Positions 8,346 through 16,840 of a DNA stretch of 64,000 nucleotides are shown piece after piece; position 1 is the first letter of the stretch; the number at the start of each line of letters is the position of its first letter. The stretch spans positions 1-64,000 of the forward strand of contig NZ_QMEX01000002.1 of NCBI RefSeq assembly GCF_003284925.1. The letters run 5' to 3'. The position numbers and the translations under genes were made by a program. Source of the stretch: Mycolicibacter senuensis (lineage in GTDB: Bacteria > Actinomycetota > Actinomycetes > Mycobacteriales > Mycobacteriaceae). The notes below the pieces were generated by a model. The model was not told where the DNA came from. It ran no database searches and saw nothing but the letters and a program-made list of their open reading frames with translations.

Positions 8346-9506
8346 GTGACCGCAACCGAAGAGTCCGTGTCGAACTGCCCAGGGGATGACGCCAAGTGCG
8401 CCATGTCGCCATTCGGCCTGCCGGAAGGCTGGTGGCCGGTGGCGCACAGCGACGAGGTGCACAACCATCCCAACGCGTTCCGGCTGGGAAAACAGAACCT
8501 CGCGCTGTATCGCGATCTCTCCGACACGGTGCGGGCGGTGGAAGATCGGTGCCCGCACCGACGGCTCCCGCTGTCGATGGGCCGACTCACCGAGGATGGC
8601 TCGATCCAATGCCCCTACCACGGCTGGAGCTTCGACGGGGCCACCGGCAGGTGCACTGCGATTCCGAATCTGCGGCCCGACGAGCGCATTCCCAACGGCA
8701 TCAAGGTCGCGGCATTCTCCGCAGCGGAGAACGTCGCCGAGATGATGGGTTATGGCCTGCGCACCAGCAAACTGGCGCCCCCAGTGGGACCGCCAACCGG
8801 GGAGGAGCCCGACGAGGGCACCACAATGTACGACGCGCGCCTGATCGGCGGACTGGTGTTCGTGTGGACGGGTAGCACCGCGGCGACGGCGACTCCGGGC
8901 GAAGCCTCGACCACCCCGCCGGGCGCCTCGGCCGTCAGCGACACCGTCGAGATCCGGGCTCCACACGCCGCGGTCGCAGAGGCGATCCTGCTCAACCCGG
9001 GCGCGGCCCTCGGGTTGGGTGCTGCGATCGGTGCAGGCGAGGAATTGTGTGCACCGGCGGTCCACACCGAGCACCACACCGTATCGGTGCAGCGCGAGCG
9101 CTACGCCTACAAGTTGCCGCGGCCCTCGACCTTCGATTCAGTGATCCGACGCGTGGTGAAGTCCACCATCACCACCGACGTCACGACCGGGTTCACCCGT
9201 GTCAGCACGGTCGGCGACCGGCGAAACCCCTCCTGCGAGGTGACCATCGGCCTGACACCGGTGGACGACTACCGCACCGTGCTCCGTTGGCGGGCCGTCC
9301 TAGTCGGGTCGACGCACCGGCTATGGTCCTGGCGTACCAGCGGACTGGTGACCGTCCGGCACTGGTCCGGCCGGGCAGCAGACGCGACCGAGGCACTGTC
9401 CGACGCTGCGTCCCGGGGCCATGATCCGGGCGTGCGGGCGCTGCGGTCCGCCCGATGTTCTGGAAGCGCCGATCTGGGCGCCGGCGAGACGTCGGGGAGA
9501 AACTGA
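8346..9506 (+). CDS. Rieske [2Fe-2S] oxygenase-like protein without a mononuclear iron site
   Basis: A 386-residue protein starting at GTG 8346. The Rieske domain is intact: CPH (C69, H71), then 17 residues, then CPYH (C89, H92), followed by GWSFDGATGRC. The C-terminal domain aligns with Rieske oxygenase alpha subunits, but where the iron-binding helix should be (residues about 207-225) it reads APHAAVAEAILLNPGAALGL, so the Asp and both His ligands are absent. It also carries an Ala/Pro/Thr-rich insertion (about 140-200). The downstream gene, whose ATG overlaps this stop by 1 nt, has the opposite loss. The likely role is to deliver electrons from its Rieske cluster to the partner's iron, in a hetero-oligomer. 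It could also be a ferredoxin-like accessory. Confidence 0.75.
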   Translation: MTATEESVSNCPGDDAKCAMSPFGLPEGWWPVAHSDEVHNHPNAFRLGKQNLALYRDLSDTVRAVEDRCPHRRLPLSMGRLTEDGSIQCPYHGWSFDGATGRCTAIPNLRPDERIPNGIKVAAFSAAENVAEMMGYGLRTSKLAPPVGPPTGEEPDEGTTMYDARLIGGLVFVWTGSTAATATPGEASTTPPGASAVSDTVEIRAPHAAVAEAILLNPGAALGLGAAIGAGEELCAPAVHTEHHTVSVQRERYAYKLPRPSTFDSVIRRVVKSTITTDVTTGFTRVSTVGDRRNPSCEVTIGLTPVDDYRTVLRWRAVLVGSTHRLWSWRTSGLVTVRHWSGRAADATEALSDAASRGHDPGVRALRSARCSGSADLGAGETSGRN

Positions 9507-10522
9507 TGACCGTTGTCGCCGACCAAAGAACCCATGCACCGTCACATTTCCAGCCCGGGAATTTTGCCTTGCGTGACACGTGGTTCCCGCTGGTGCACTC
9601 GGCCCGGGTGGGTCGCCGACCCACCCGCCGTGCTGTGCACGGCGCGCCGGTGATCTTCTGGCGCGACGGCCAGCGGATCCGCGCTACCGAGGATGCGCCG
9701 GGCACACCCCCGCAGCACCGCCGCAACGGGGAATTGACGCACGGGACCGGGGAGTACATCACGGCGCAGCGGTACGGCTACACGTGGGTGTGGTACGGCG
9801 ATCCGCGCAACGCCTCGACCGACCTCATCCCGAACGTGCCCCACCTCCCCCTGGACGGAATGCCCAAGCGATTTCAGGGAAACGTGCTGTTCGACTGCAC
9901 CTACGAACTGATCGTCGAGAACCTGTTGGATCTGACACACGCCGACTTCTTGCACTCGAAGCTGACCGGCGACTCGCTGTCTGAAGACGACGTCGTCGAG
10001 GTTGAATCCACGTCCGAAGTCGTCTGCATGGTCCGAACAGCCCGTGGCCGCCCCATCCCTGACGTACAGAAACCCCTGGTGAAGGGTGCCACAACCCAGA
10101 ACATTCGGGTGGTCACCGTTACCCATGTGCGCAGCGGGATATGCCTGCTGCACGGTGACTTCAATCCGGGCATGTCGATACGGATGTTGCATCCCTGCAA
10201 TCCGGAATCGGCCACCCGAACACGAACGCCGGTTAGCTACAACCCGATGTTTCTACCGGCGTACGCGCGAGCACTGTTTCCGCTGTCGTCCCACATCGTG
10301 GGCCGACAAGACAACTGGGCCGTGCGCAAGCAGAATGCCAACTACGCGGAGACCTCGGACAGGCGCGACCTGAGTTCACGGTTCGACAAGGCCGATCTGC
10401 GTTACCGGAAGGTCTATTCCGCGCTGGTGGCGCGCCAGCAGGCCGGCGACTACTCCTATCTGGCCGACGGCGACCCTGGCCGCGACGTCAGCGACATCCT
10501 CGGCATCAACCGGCGAGCATGA
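9506..10522 (+). CDS. Rieske-type oxygenase catalytic subunit lacking the Rieske cluster ligands
   Basis: A 338-residue protein starting at ATG 9506, within the upstream stop (TGATG). The catalytic domain has [15 protein letters not shown] (residues 137-151), the mononuclear iron motif of vanillate-demethylase-type oxygenases with Asp142, His145 and His150. The N-terminal segment corresponds to a Rieske domain in length and flanking sequence ([14 protein letters not shown], then [10 protein letters not shown]), but there is no CxH or CxxH; the region reads [21 protein letters not shown]. It therefore cannot bind a [2Fe-2S] cluster by the usual ligands and presumably depends on the preceding protein for electrons. 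A crotonase gene overlaps its stop by 4 nt. Confidence 0.78.
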   Translation: MTVVADQRTHAPSHFQPGNFALRDTWFPLVHSARVGRRPTRRAVHGAPVIFWRDGQRIRATEDAPGTPPQHRRNGELTHGTGEYITAQRYGYTWVWYGDPRNASTDLIPNVPHLPLDGMPKRFQGNVLFDCTYELIVENLLDLTHADFLHSKLTGDSLSEDDVVEVESTSEVVCMVRTARGRPIPDVQKPLVKGATTQNIRVVTVTHVRSGICLLHGDFNPGMSIRMLHPCNPESATRTRTPVSYNPMFLPAYARALFPLSSHIVGRQDNWAVRKQNANYAETSDRRDLSSRFDKADLRYRKVYSALVARQQAGDYSYLADGDPGRDVSDILGINRRA

Positions 10523-11277
10523 GCGTGTCGGACTGTGTACTGGTGGCCATACGCGATCGGGTCGCGCTCCTGACCGTCAACGATCCCGATCACCGAAATG
10601 CCGTCACCGATACGATTTCCGCAGCCTTGCGGGAGGCTGTCCAACGCGTGGAGGCGGACCCCGACGTCCATGCCGTCGTGGTTACCGGAGCAGGCAGCGC
10701 ATTCTGCGCCGGCGCCGACTTGAGCGCGTTGGGCGCAGCCGCCGAAGACGGACTGCGTCGCCTCTATGACGGATTTCTTGCCATTGCCGATTGCAACCTG
10801 CCAACCATCGCCGCGGTAAATGGACCCGCTGTCGGGGCAGGCCTGAATCTCGCTCTGGCCTGCGACGTGCGAATAGCCGGGCGCACAGCGGTATTCGACC
10901 CGCGCTTTCAGAAATTGGGACTGCATCCCGGCGGCGGCATGACGTGGATGCTGCAGCGGGCCGTGGGTCCTGAGACTGCGCGGGCCGCACTGTTGTTCGG
11001 TATGCGCTTCGATGCCGAGGCGGCGGTCGGCCACGGGTTGGCGCTCAGTGCGGCAGACGACCCGGTGGCGGCCGCACTCGAATTGGCACGGGGCCCCGCA
11101 TCCGCCCCGCGCGACGTGGTCATCACCACCAAGGCCACCATGCGAGCGACCATCAACCCGGGTGCACTGGACAACGAACAGCATGCGGTGGCGGTCAGAA
11201 TTGAACTCGAACCGCAGGCGCAGTCGATTCGCTCGCCGGGTTTCCGCGAGCGACTCGCCGCCACCCGACGTCGCTGA
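10519..11277 (+). CDS. enoyl-CoA hydratase/isomerase (crotonase) family protein
   Basis: A 252-residue crotonase-fold protein. The CoA/oxyanion-hole segments are present: [15 protein letters not shown] (about 56-70) and [21 protein letters not shown] (about 101-121). At the positions of the two catalytic glutamates of enoyl-CoA hydratase, the sequence reads [13 protein letters not shown] and ARAALLFG, with no Glu in either place, so classical hydration is doubtful and isomerisation, C-C hydrolysis or another crotonase reaction is more likely. The start ATG overlaps the stop of the catalytic Rieske-type gene, so it is translationally coupled to the split oxygenase and probably acts on the same pathway. 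Confidence 0.82.
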   Translation: MSVSDCVLVAIRDRVALLTVNDPDHRNAVTDTISAALREAVQRVEADPDVHAVVVTGAGSAFCAGADLSALGAAAEDGLRRLYDGFLAIADCNLPTIAAVNGPAVGAGLNLALACDVRIAGRTAVFDPRFQKLGLHPGGGMTWMLQRAVGPETARAALLFGMRFDAEAAVGHGLALSAADDPVAAALELARGPASAPRDVVITTKATMRATINPGALDNEQHAVAVRIELEPQAQSIRSPGFRERLAATRRR

Positions 11278-11334
11278 CATGCGCGGTCGCCGGGCACCTG
11301 CGGCATTTGACCCCCCGCCAGCCGTGACAATATA

Positions 11335-11358
11335 GTACAAATAGTGTTCAATTTGTAT
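11335..11358. promoter_or_regulatory. 24-bp palindromic box, copy 2
   Basis: GTACA-N14-TGTAT, 61 bp before the start of the amidohydrolase gene at 11419. It includes a nested ACAAAT-N8-ATTTGT inverted repeat. It is a looser match to the RRACA-N14-TGTCT box, but has the same spacing and lies in an AT-rich promoter-like stretch. Confidence 0.4.
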
Positions 11359-11418
11359 AATCGGTAATCGCAGCTCGACCGCCCGGAGCGCTAGCAGCTC
11401 ACATCGACAGGAGTCGTC

Positions 11419-12552
11419 ATGCCTTTGCAGGACTACATGAAGCTGGTATCCGTCGACGACCATCTCATCGAGCACCCGCGGGTCTGGCTGGACCGACTAC
11501 CCAAGGCCGACCATGACCAGGCGCCACGCATCATCGAAACCGACGAGGGCGCGCAGGTGTGGACCTATCAGGGCACGATTTATCCCAGCATCGGCCTCAA
11601 CGCCGTGGCCGGCAAGGACCCACGGGAGTGGGGCTGGGACCCGGTGCGCTTCGACCAGATGATGCCGGGCTGCTTCAATTCGGCCGAGCGCCTCAAAGAC
11701 ATGGACCTCGACGGGGTGCATACCGGGATGGCGTTCCCCTCCTTCCCGCGCTTCGCCGGCACACTCTTCCTCGAGGGCGACGACCGCGACCTCGCGCTGC
11801 GATGCGTGCAGGCCTACAACGACTTCCACATCGACGAATGGTCAGCCGCCGACCCCGACCGGTTGCCGCCGGTGGTGATCCTGCCGGTGTGGGACGTGCA
11901 CCTGTGCGTCGACGAACTGCGTCGCACGGTGGCCAAGGGCGCCAAGGGCGTCAGCTTCATCGAAAGCCCCACTCCGCTGGATCTGCCGTCGTTCCACACG
12001 AACTACTGGGATCCGCTGTTCAGTGCGGCCGAGGAGGCCGACATCCCGCTCATGATGCACTTCGGCACCTCCGGCACGCGGCCGTTCACCGCGCCCGATG
12101 CTCCAGAGGCCACCTTCATCGCGCTGATGGGGCTCAACTCGATGCAGGCGATGATCAATCTGTGCTTCTCCCCGGTGTTCCACCGCCACCCCAACCTCAA
12201 GATCGTGCTGGCCGAGGGTGGCATCGGTTGGATGCCGTGGATGTTGGAGCGCGCCGACACCACTTGGGAGCGGCAGCGGTTCTGGCAGGACATCAATCAA
12301 GAGGTCCGGCCGTCGGAGTTGTTCCGCCGCAACATCTGGGGCTGCTTCATCACCGACAAGACCGGAATCGGCCTGCGCCACGACATCGGCATTGACCGTA
12401 TCCTGTGGGAGTGCGACTTCCCGCACTCGGATTCGATGTGGCCGAACAGTCGCAAGGTGCTCGCCGAGGCGGTCCGCGAGGTGCCCGATGAGGAAGTCCA
12501 CGCGATCGTCGAACTCAACGCACGCGAACTGTTCCACCTCAAGCCGGCCTGA
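11419..12552 (+). CDS. amidohydrolase-2 family metal-dependent hydrolase/decarboxylase
   Basis: A 377-residue protein of the amidohydrolase-related (PF04909) family, which includes ACMSD-type decarboxylases and LigY-type C-C hydrolases. The N-terminal metal motif is VDDH (residues 12-15), a DxH variant. Further ligands are suggested by MMHFGTSG (mid-protein His) and ECDFPHSDS (C-terminal Asp, about 330-338). A good GACAGGAG ribosome-binding site precedes ATG 11419, and a 24-bp box lies upstream. A small coiled-coil gene follows 3 bp after the stop. The family often acts on ring-cleavage products or aromatic acids; the substrate is not determinable here. Confidence 0.85.
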   Translation: MPLQDYMKLVSVDDHLIEHPRVWLDRLPKADHDQAPRIIETDEGAQVWTYQGTIYPSIGLNAVAGKDPREWGWDPVRFDQMMPGCFNSAERLKDMDLDGVHTGMAFPSFPRFAGTLFLEGDDRDLALRCVQAYNDFHIDEWSAADPDRLPPVVILPVWDVHLCVDELRRTVAKGAKGVSFIESPTPLDLPSFHTNYWDPLFSAAEEADIPLMMHFGTSGTRPFTAPDAPEATFIALMGLNSMQAMINLCFSPVFHRHPNLKIVLAEGGIGWMPWMLERADTTWERQRFWQDINQEVRPSELFRRNIWGCFITDKTGIGLRHDIGIDRILWECDFPHSDSMWPNSRKVLAEAVREVPDEEVHAIVELNARELFHLKPA

Positions 12553-12554
12553 TC

Positions 12555-12782
12555 ATGTCGGCCGGCAACGACGAGGTCGATGAGGTCATCCAGCACGATC
12601 GGCTCTCCGAGGAGGCGGATCTGCTGACCACGCTGGAGGCCAGCGCCCGTGTGCGGGAAGTACTGCGCGACACCAGAAGGGAACTCGCGCAAGCTGAAAG
12701 CAATGAAGCCACCGATCTGGAACTGACCGTGCTGCGAGAAAAGATCACCCAACTCGAGGTAGCGCTGCAGCGCTACCGTTGA
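12555..12782 (+). CDS. small coiled-coil protein, unknown
   Basis: A 75-residue, highly charged protein that starts 3 bp after the amidohydrolase stop and is probably cotranscribed and coupled with it. It is predicted to be almost entirely helical with a heptad-like C-terminal half (LELTVLREKITQLEVALQRY). There are no Cys, no membrane segment and no recognised domain. Codon use resembles its neighbours. It could be a small partner of the amidohydrolase; no function can be assigned. Confidence 0.6.
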   Translation: MSAGNDEVDEVIQHDRLSEEADLLTTLEASARVREVLRDTRRELAQAESNEATDLELTVLREKITQLEVALQRYR

Positions 12783-12865
12783 CGCTCGGGAGTGGTCCAT
12801 TTCACCACGCTGGCGGACCGGCCTTGGTTAATGTTCTTTCAGCAGCCAGACGATGGAGGGTGGAC

Positions 12866-13771
12866 ATGAGGGGTATAAGCGGTCTGTCAACACTTTTTCG
12901 GGTGTTCTGCGTTGCCGCATTATCAGTCGGGTTGGGTGGTGTAGCGGGTATCCCCGGCAACGCCACGGCAGCAGGTTACGAGACCCTGATGGTTCCGTCG
13001 GCAGCGATGGGACGTGACATCCCGGTGGCCTTCCTGAGCGGCGGTCCGCACGCGGTGTATCTGTTGGACGCCTTCGACGCCGCCCCGGACGTCAGCAATT
13101 GGGTCACCGCGGGCAACGCGATGAACACCCTTGCTGGCAAGGGAATCTCGGTGGCTGCGCCCGCCGGCGGCGCCTACAGCATGTACACCGACTGGGAGCA
13201 GGACGGCAGCAAGCAGTGGGATACTTTCCTGTCCAGTGAGCTGCCCGATTGGCTGGCAGCCAACAAGGGTCTGGCCCCCGGTGGCCACGCCGCCGTGGGC
13301 GCCTCGCAGGGAGGCTATGCCGCGATGGCGTTGGCCACCTTCCACCCCGACCGCTTCCGCTACGCCGGCTCGCTGTCGGGCTTTCTGTACCCCTCGGAGA
13401 CCGCACTGAACGGTGCGATCACCGCCGGAATGCAGAATTTCGGTGGCGTGAACACCCAGGCGATGTGGGGCGCGGCCCAACTGGGCCGGTGGAAGTGGCA
13501 CGACCCGTACCCGCACGCCGCGTTGCTTGCCGATAACAACACGCGGATATGGGTTTTCAGCCCGCAGACCTCGACCGCCAGCGATCCGGCCGCCATGCTC
13601 GACGTCGCCGGCCAAGCCCAGGGCAGCAACCGGATGTTCTACGCCCAGTACCGCGACGTAGGCGGAAACAACGGCCACTTCGACTTCCCGGCCGCCGGAG
13701 ACCACGGTTGGGGTACGTGGGGACCACAGCTGGGCGCGATGGCGGGCGATATCGCCGGTACCATCCGCTGA
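12866..13771 (+). CDS. secreted MPT51/FbpD-like protein of the antigen 85 family
   Basis: A 301-residue alpha/beta-hydrolase-fold protein with a signal peptide (MRGISGLSTLFRVFCVAALS..., cleavage near ATAA-GYET, about residue 36). Long stretches match the mycobacterial MPT51 (FbpD) pattern, e.g. AVYLLDAFDAAPDVSNWV and GGAYSMYTDWEQDGSKQWDT. Known MPT51 proteins lack the mycolyltransferase catalytic residues, but here the nucleophile elbow reads GASQGG with Ser147 and the C-terminal motif reads GDHGWGTWG with His280, so two triad residues are present; no clear Glu was identified. GGAGGG precedes ATG 12866. The frame is open back to 12779, but the upstream part is not signal-like. It may bind fibronectin or cell-wall glycans, or have regained acyltransferase/esterase activity. 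Confidence 0.85.
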   Translation: MRGISGLSTLFRVFCVAALSVGLGGVAGIPGNATAAGYETLMVPSAAMGRDIPVAFLSGGPHAVYLLDAFDAAPDVSNWVTAGNAMNTLAGKGISVAAPAGGAYSMYTDWEQDGSKQWDTFLSSELPDWLAANKGLAPGGHAAVGASQGGYAAMALATFHPDRFRYAGSLSGFLYPSETALNGAITAGMQNFGGVNTQAMWGAAQLGRWKWHDPYPHAALLADNNTRIWVFSPQTSTASDPAAMLDVAGQAQGSNRMFYAQYRDVGGNNGHFDFPAAGDHGWGTWGPQLGAMAGDIAGTIR

Positions 13772-13784
13772 CAACCGGGCAGCG

Positions 13785-14426
13785 CTAGTTGCTGATGGCC
13801 GGCGCCGCGTTGAGGTACTTGTCGGTGTCGACCTGCGCTGCGGTAAACGCGGCGATATCGGCGCGTCGCACCGTGAAGCCGATCTTGTCTGTCCCGAAGA
13901 AGCCCTGGTGCTTGATTCCTTTGGCAGCCCCGTCACGGGGCGCGATGAATCGCACGATCGTCCAGTCCAGACCGGAATTCATGATCAGCGCCGACATGCC
14001 CAGCAGTTCCTGGTGGGCGCGCGGGAGGAGGGTTCGCGCCGTGAGGCCAATCATGCGGGTCTGCAACGTCTTCGCGTCGCGGCGATCCAACACGCTGGGC
14101 GTGCCATTGCCCACATAGCGGCGCACGTCGTGGCGCTTCATCGCCGCGAGAATGTTGGTCACCCCCTCGACCAGCGGCAGCCCGGTCGCCTTGCGGCTCA
14201 TGCTCGGGCCCAGCGCGCTGACCACGGCGTCGGCTCCCGAGACCGCGGTGTCGATGGCTTCGGCGTCGGACATCTCACCGACGACGGTATCGACCCCGCA
14301 CCGCCACGACTCGGGGATCTTTCCAGGGGTACGGACGTACACCGTGACCGCGTGACCCGCGATGAGAAGGTTTGGGACCACCAATTTACCTATGGCGCCA
14401 GTCGCGCCGAAAACGGTGACGTGCAA
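13785..14426 (-). CDS. NAD(P)-binding NmrA-like/SDR-a5 family protein
   Basis: A 213-residue Rossmann protein with the N-terminal motif GATGAIG (residues 7-13) and an Arg (VYVRTPGKIP) after beta-2, as in NADPH-binding atypical SDRs that resemble NmrA or biliverdin/flavin reductase B. The canonical YxxxK catalytic pair is not evident, as is usual for this group. It is convergent with the MPT51-like gene (13 bp apart) and sits 12 bp downstream of the mycofactocin-type SDR on the same strand. It may be a reductase or a redox-sensing partner. The substrate is unknown. Confidence 0.75.
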   Translation of the reverse strand: MHVTVFGATGAIGKLVVPNLLIAGHAVTVYVRTPGKIPESWRCGVDTVVGEMSDAEAIDTAVSGADAVVSALGPSMSRKATGLPLVEGVTNILAAMKRHDVRRYVGNGTPSVLDRRDAKTLQTRMIGLTARTLLPRAHQELLGMSALIMNSGLDWTIVRFIAPRDGAAKGIKHQGFFGTDKIGFTVRRADIAAFTAAQVDTDKYLNAAPAISN

Positions 14427-14438
14427 GCGAATATCCCC

Positions 14439-15278
14439 TCAGGTCAATGCCGCGCCGGCGTCGATGGTCAGCTGAAGGCCGGTGACGTATCGGGATTCGT
14501 CGGATGCCAGGAACACCACAGCCGCCGAGACGTCGGCCGGTTCGATGTAAGGCACCGGCATGGCCTGGATGGTCGCGAACGCGTCGAGCACGTCCTCAGT
14601 GGCGGGATGGTCCAGATCCGGGCGGAAGAGCCGATACATGCCCTCGTTGTGCAGCATCGCGGTGTTGCAGTTGGTGGGATGCACGGCGTTGACCCGGATG
14701 CGCCGGGGGGCCAGCTGCTTGGCCAGAACCTGCACATACTGCACGATGAACGACTTGGCCAGCGCATAGGCTGCCCCGCCCGGCCCGGATGCCGGACTCT
14801 GGACAGCGCCGCGGATCGCCGCAACCGATCCGGTCGCTATCAACGACGCGCCATCGGGCAGCCGCGGAATTGCGGCGCCGAAGGTATTCACCACCCCGAC
14901 GAAGTCCACGTCGAACCCGTCGACGAATGTCTGCTCGGTCCCGTCTGCGCCCAGCGGCGCAATCCCCGCGTTGGCCACCACGACGTCCAACCCGCCCAAC
15001 TCGCCGACGCACTGGCCGACCGCTGATTCCATGGCCGAGCGGTCTCGCACATCGGCGCGCACCGCCACAGCGCGTCGTTCGAATTTCTCTATCTGGCGGG
15101 CGGTTTCGTCCAGATCGGCGATGGTCGCCAACGGATACTTGTTGGTGTCGATGTCGGCACACAGATCCACGACGACGACGTCGGCGCCCTCGCGGGCCAA
15201 CTGGACGGCGTGGCTGCGGCCTTGACCGCGCCCCGCGCCGGTCACCAACGCCACCTTGCCTACCAACCGTCCCGGCAT
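14439..15278 (-). CDS. mycofactocin-coupled SDR family oxidoreductase
   Basis: A 279-residue short-chain dehydrogenase. The cofactor motif is GAGRGQGRSHAV (about 14-25) and the catalytic YALAK is present (in GGAAYALAKSF). It carries the insertion CADIDTNKYPLAT (residues 40-52) that marks mycofactocin-coupled SDRs, in which the NAD is non-exchangeable and electrons pass to the peptide-derived cofactor mycofactocin. Two adjacent ATGs (15281 and 15278) follow GAGGAG on the minus strand; 15278 has the better spacing. It is divergent from the aldehyde dehydrogenase gene, with a 24-bp box between them. It is likely an alcohol or hydroxy-ring dehydrogenase feeding the aldehyde dehydrogenase. Confidence 0.85.
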   Translation of the reverse strand: MPGRLVGKVALVTGAGRGQGRSHAVQLAREGADVVVVDLCADIDTNKYPLATIADLDETARQIEKFERRAVAVRADVRDRSAMESAVGQCVGELGGLDVVVANAGIAPLGADGTEQTFVDGFDVDFVGVVNTFGAAIPRLPDGASLIATGSVAAIRGAVQSPASGPGGAAYALAKSFIVQYVQVLAKQLAPRRIRVNAVHPTNCNTAMLHNEGMYRLFRPDLDHPATEDVLDAFATIQAMPVPYIEPADVSAAVVFLASDESRYVTGLQLTIDAGAALT

Positions 15279-15308
15279 CATCAGCTCCTCAAAAGGTCCG
15301 ACCCCGGT

Positions 15309-15332
15309 GAACACCATATACACTATGTGTCT
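15309..15332. promoter_or_regulatory. 24-bp palindromic box, copy 3
   Basis: GAACA-N14-TGTCT between the divergent mycofactocin-type SDR (start 15278) and aldehyde dehydrogenase (start 15377) genes. The TGTCTCA extension is shared with copies 4, 5 and 6. Confidence 0.55.
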
Positions 15333-15376
15333 CAAATGCACTATTTATCGTGACCGGTCCAGGAACGGGGTAGACG

Positions 15377-16840
15377 ATGCGAACCGAGCTCTATATCGAC
15401 GGTTCATGGCGCGACGGCGGTCACGGGCACACGCTTGCTGTGGAGAATCCGGCCACCGAGGAACGCATTACCGAGGTCGCCCAGGCATCGGTAGCTGATG
15501 CGCAGCAGGCGATTTCGGCGGCGCGTCGGGCCTTTGACATCGGCGAATGGCCGCGCCTGCCGGTCGCCGAAAGACAAGCGGTGATGCGAGCCTTCGCCGA
15601 TGCGGTGGCGGCCCGATCCGACGATCTGGTCGACCTGGTGGTGGCCGAAGCGGGTTCCACGATCGCGCTGGCACGAACCGGGCAGGTAGGTGTGCCGCTG
15701 ACACATCTGCGCGATCTGATAGACCGCGTCATGCCGTCGTTTCCGATCGAGCGACCGCAGCCACCGACATTCGGTGTCGGTATCGGGCAAGGGGTGGTGC
15801 GCCGCGAGCCGATCGGCGTGGTGTCGGCGATCACCGCGTTCAACTATCCGGTCCTGCTGAACCTGTTCAAAATCGGCCCGGCGCTGGCCGCCGGCTGCAC
15901 CGTCGTATTGCGGCCTTCGCCGCTGACACCGCTATCGGCGCTGGTGCTGGGTGAAGCCGCGCAGGAGGCCGGACTACCGCCGGGGGTGCTGAACATCGTC
16001 ACCGGCGACGTCGACGTGGCCACCGTGCTGACGTCTGACCCCGCGGTTGACATGGTGTCATTCACCGGGTCCGACGTGGTCGGCAGACTGATCCTGGCGC
16101 AGGCCGCGCCGACGGTGAAAAAGGTGGTGCTCGAACTGGGCGGCAAGTCGGTGAACGTGATCACCGCGGGCGCCGACCTTGACGCCGCCGCCGCGCATGC
16201 GGTCCTGAACTTCACCCGGCATTCGGGCCAGGGCTGCGCCGCCTTCACTCGCATCCTGGCGCACCGCTCGATCCACGACGAGCTGGTCGAGCGCATCCTG
16301 GCTCGGCTGGATGCGGTAGTGGTGGGCGACCCGGCCGACGAGTCGACTGACATGGGGCCCCTGGTCAGTGCCGGCCAGCGGGCGCGGGTGCTCTCCTACA
16401 TCGATTTGGGTCAGACCGAGGGCGCGAAGCTTGTTTTCGGCGGCCGCCGAACGGCCGGTCTGGACCGCGGCTATTACGTCGACCCGACGTTGTTCGTGCA
16501 GGCCGACAATCGGATGCGGGTGGCCCGCGAGGAGATTTTCGGTCCCGTCGGTGTGGTGATTCCGTTCGCCACCGACGACGACGCGGTGGCCATTGCCAAC
16601 GACTCGCCGTACGGGTTGTCCGGATCCATCTGGGATCCCGATCCGGCACACGGATACGCCCTGGCGGCCCGGTTGCGTACCGGGATGGTCCACCTCAACG
16701 GTGGCGGTGGCGGCGTCAATCCGCACAGTCCGTTCGGGGGTTATAAGCACAGTGGCTTGGGCCGCGAATGGGGCGAAGCCGGCTACGACGAGTACTTCGA
16801 AACCAAGAGCGTCAACTGGGCCGTGCGCGAGCAGAATTAG
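15377..16840 (+). CDS. aldehyde dehydrogenase (NAD(P)+-dependent)
   Basis: A 487-residue member of the aldehyde dehydrogenase superfamily, full length. Visible motifs are the cofactor segment ITAFNYPVLLNLFKIGPAL, VVLELGGKSVNVI with the general-base Glu, and SGQGCAAFTR with the catalytic Cys. The C-terminal region has PFGGYKHSGLGREWG, normal for the family. It oxidises an aldehyde to the acid, and its divergent partner is a mycofactocin-type dehydrogenase, so the two could turn a primary alcohol to a carboxylate. Its end overlaps the convergent TetR gene by 4 nt. The substrate is unknown. Confidence 0.9.
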   Translation: MRTELYIDGSWRDGGHGHTLAVENPATEERITEVAQASVADAQQAISAARRAFDIGEWPRLPVAERQAVMRAFADAVAARSDDLVDLVVAEAGSTIALARTGQVGVPLTHLRDLIDRVMPSFPIERPQPPTFGVGIGQGVVRREPIGVVSAITAFNYPVLLNLFKIGPALAAGCTVVLRPSPLTPLSALVLGEAAQEAGLPPGVLNIVTGDVDVATVLTSDPAVDMVSFTGSDVVGRLILAQAAPTVKKVVLELGGKSVNVITAGADLDAAAAHAVLNFTRHSGQGCAAFTRILAHRSIHDELVERILARLDAVVVGDPADESTDMGPLVSAGQRARVLSYIDLGQTEGAKLVFGGRRTAGLDRGYYVDPTLFVQADNRMRVAREEIFGPVGVVIPFATDDDAVAIANDSPYGLSGSIWDPDPAHGYALAARLRTGMVHLNGGGGGVNPHSPFGGYKHSGLGREWGEAGYDEYFETKSVNWAVREQN

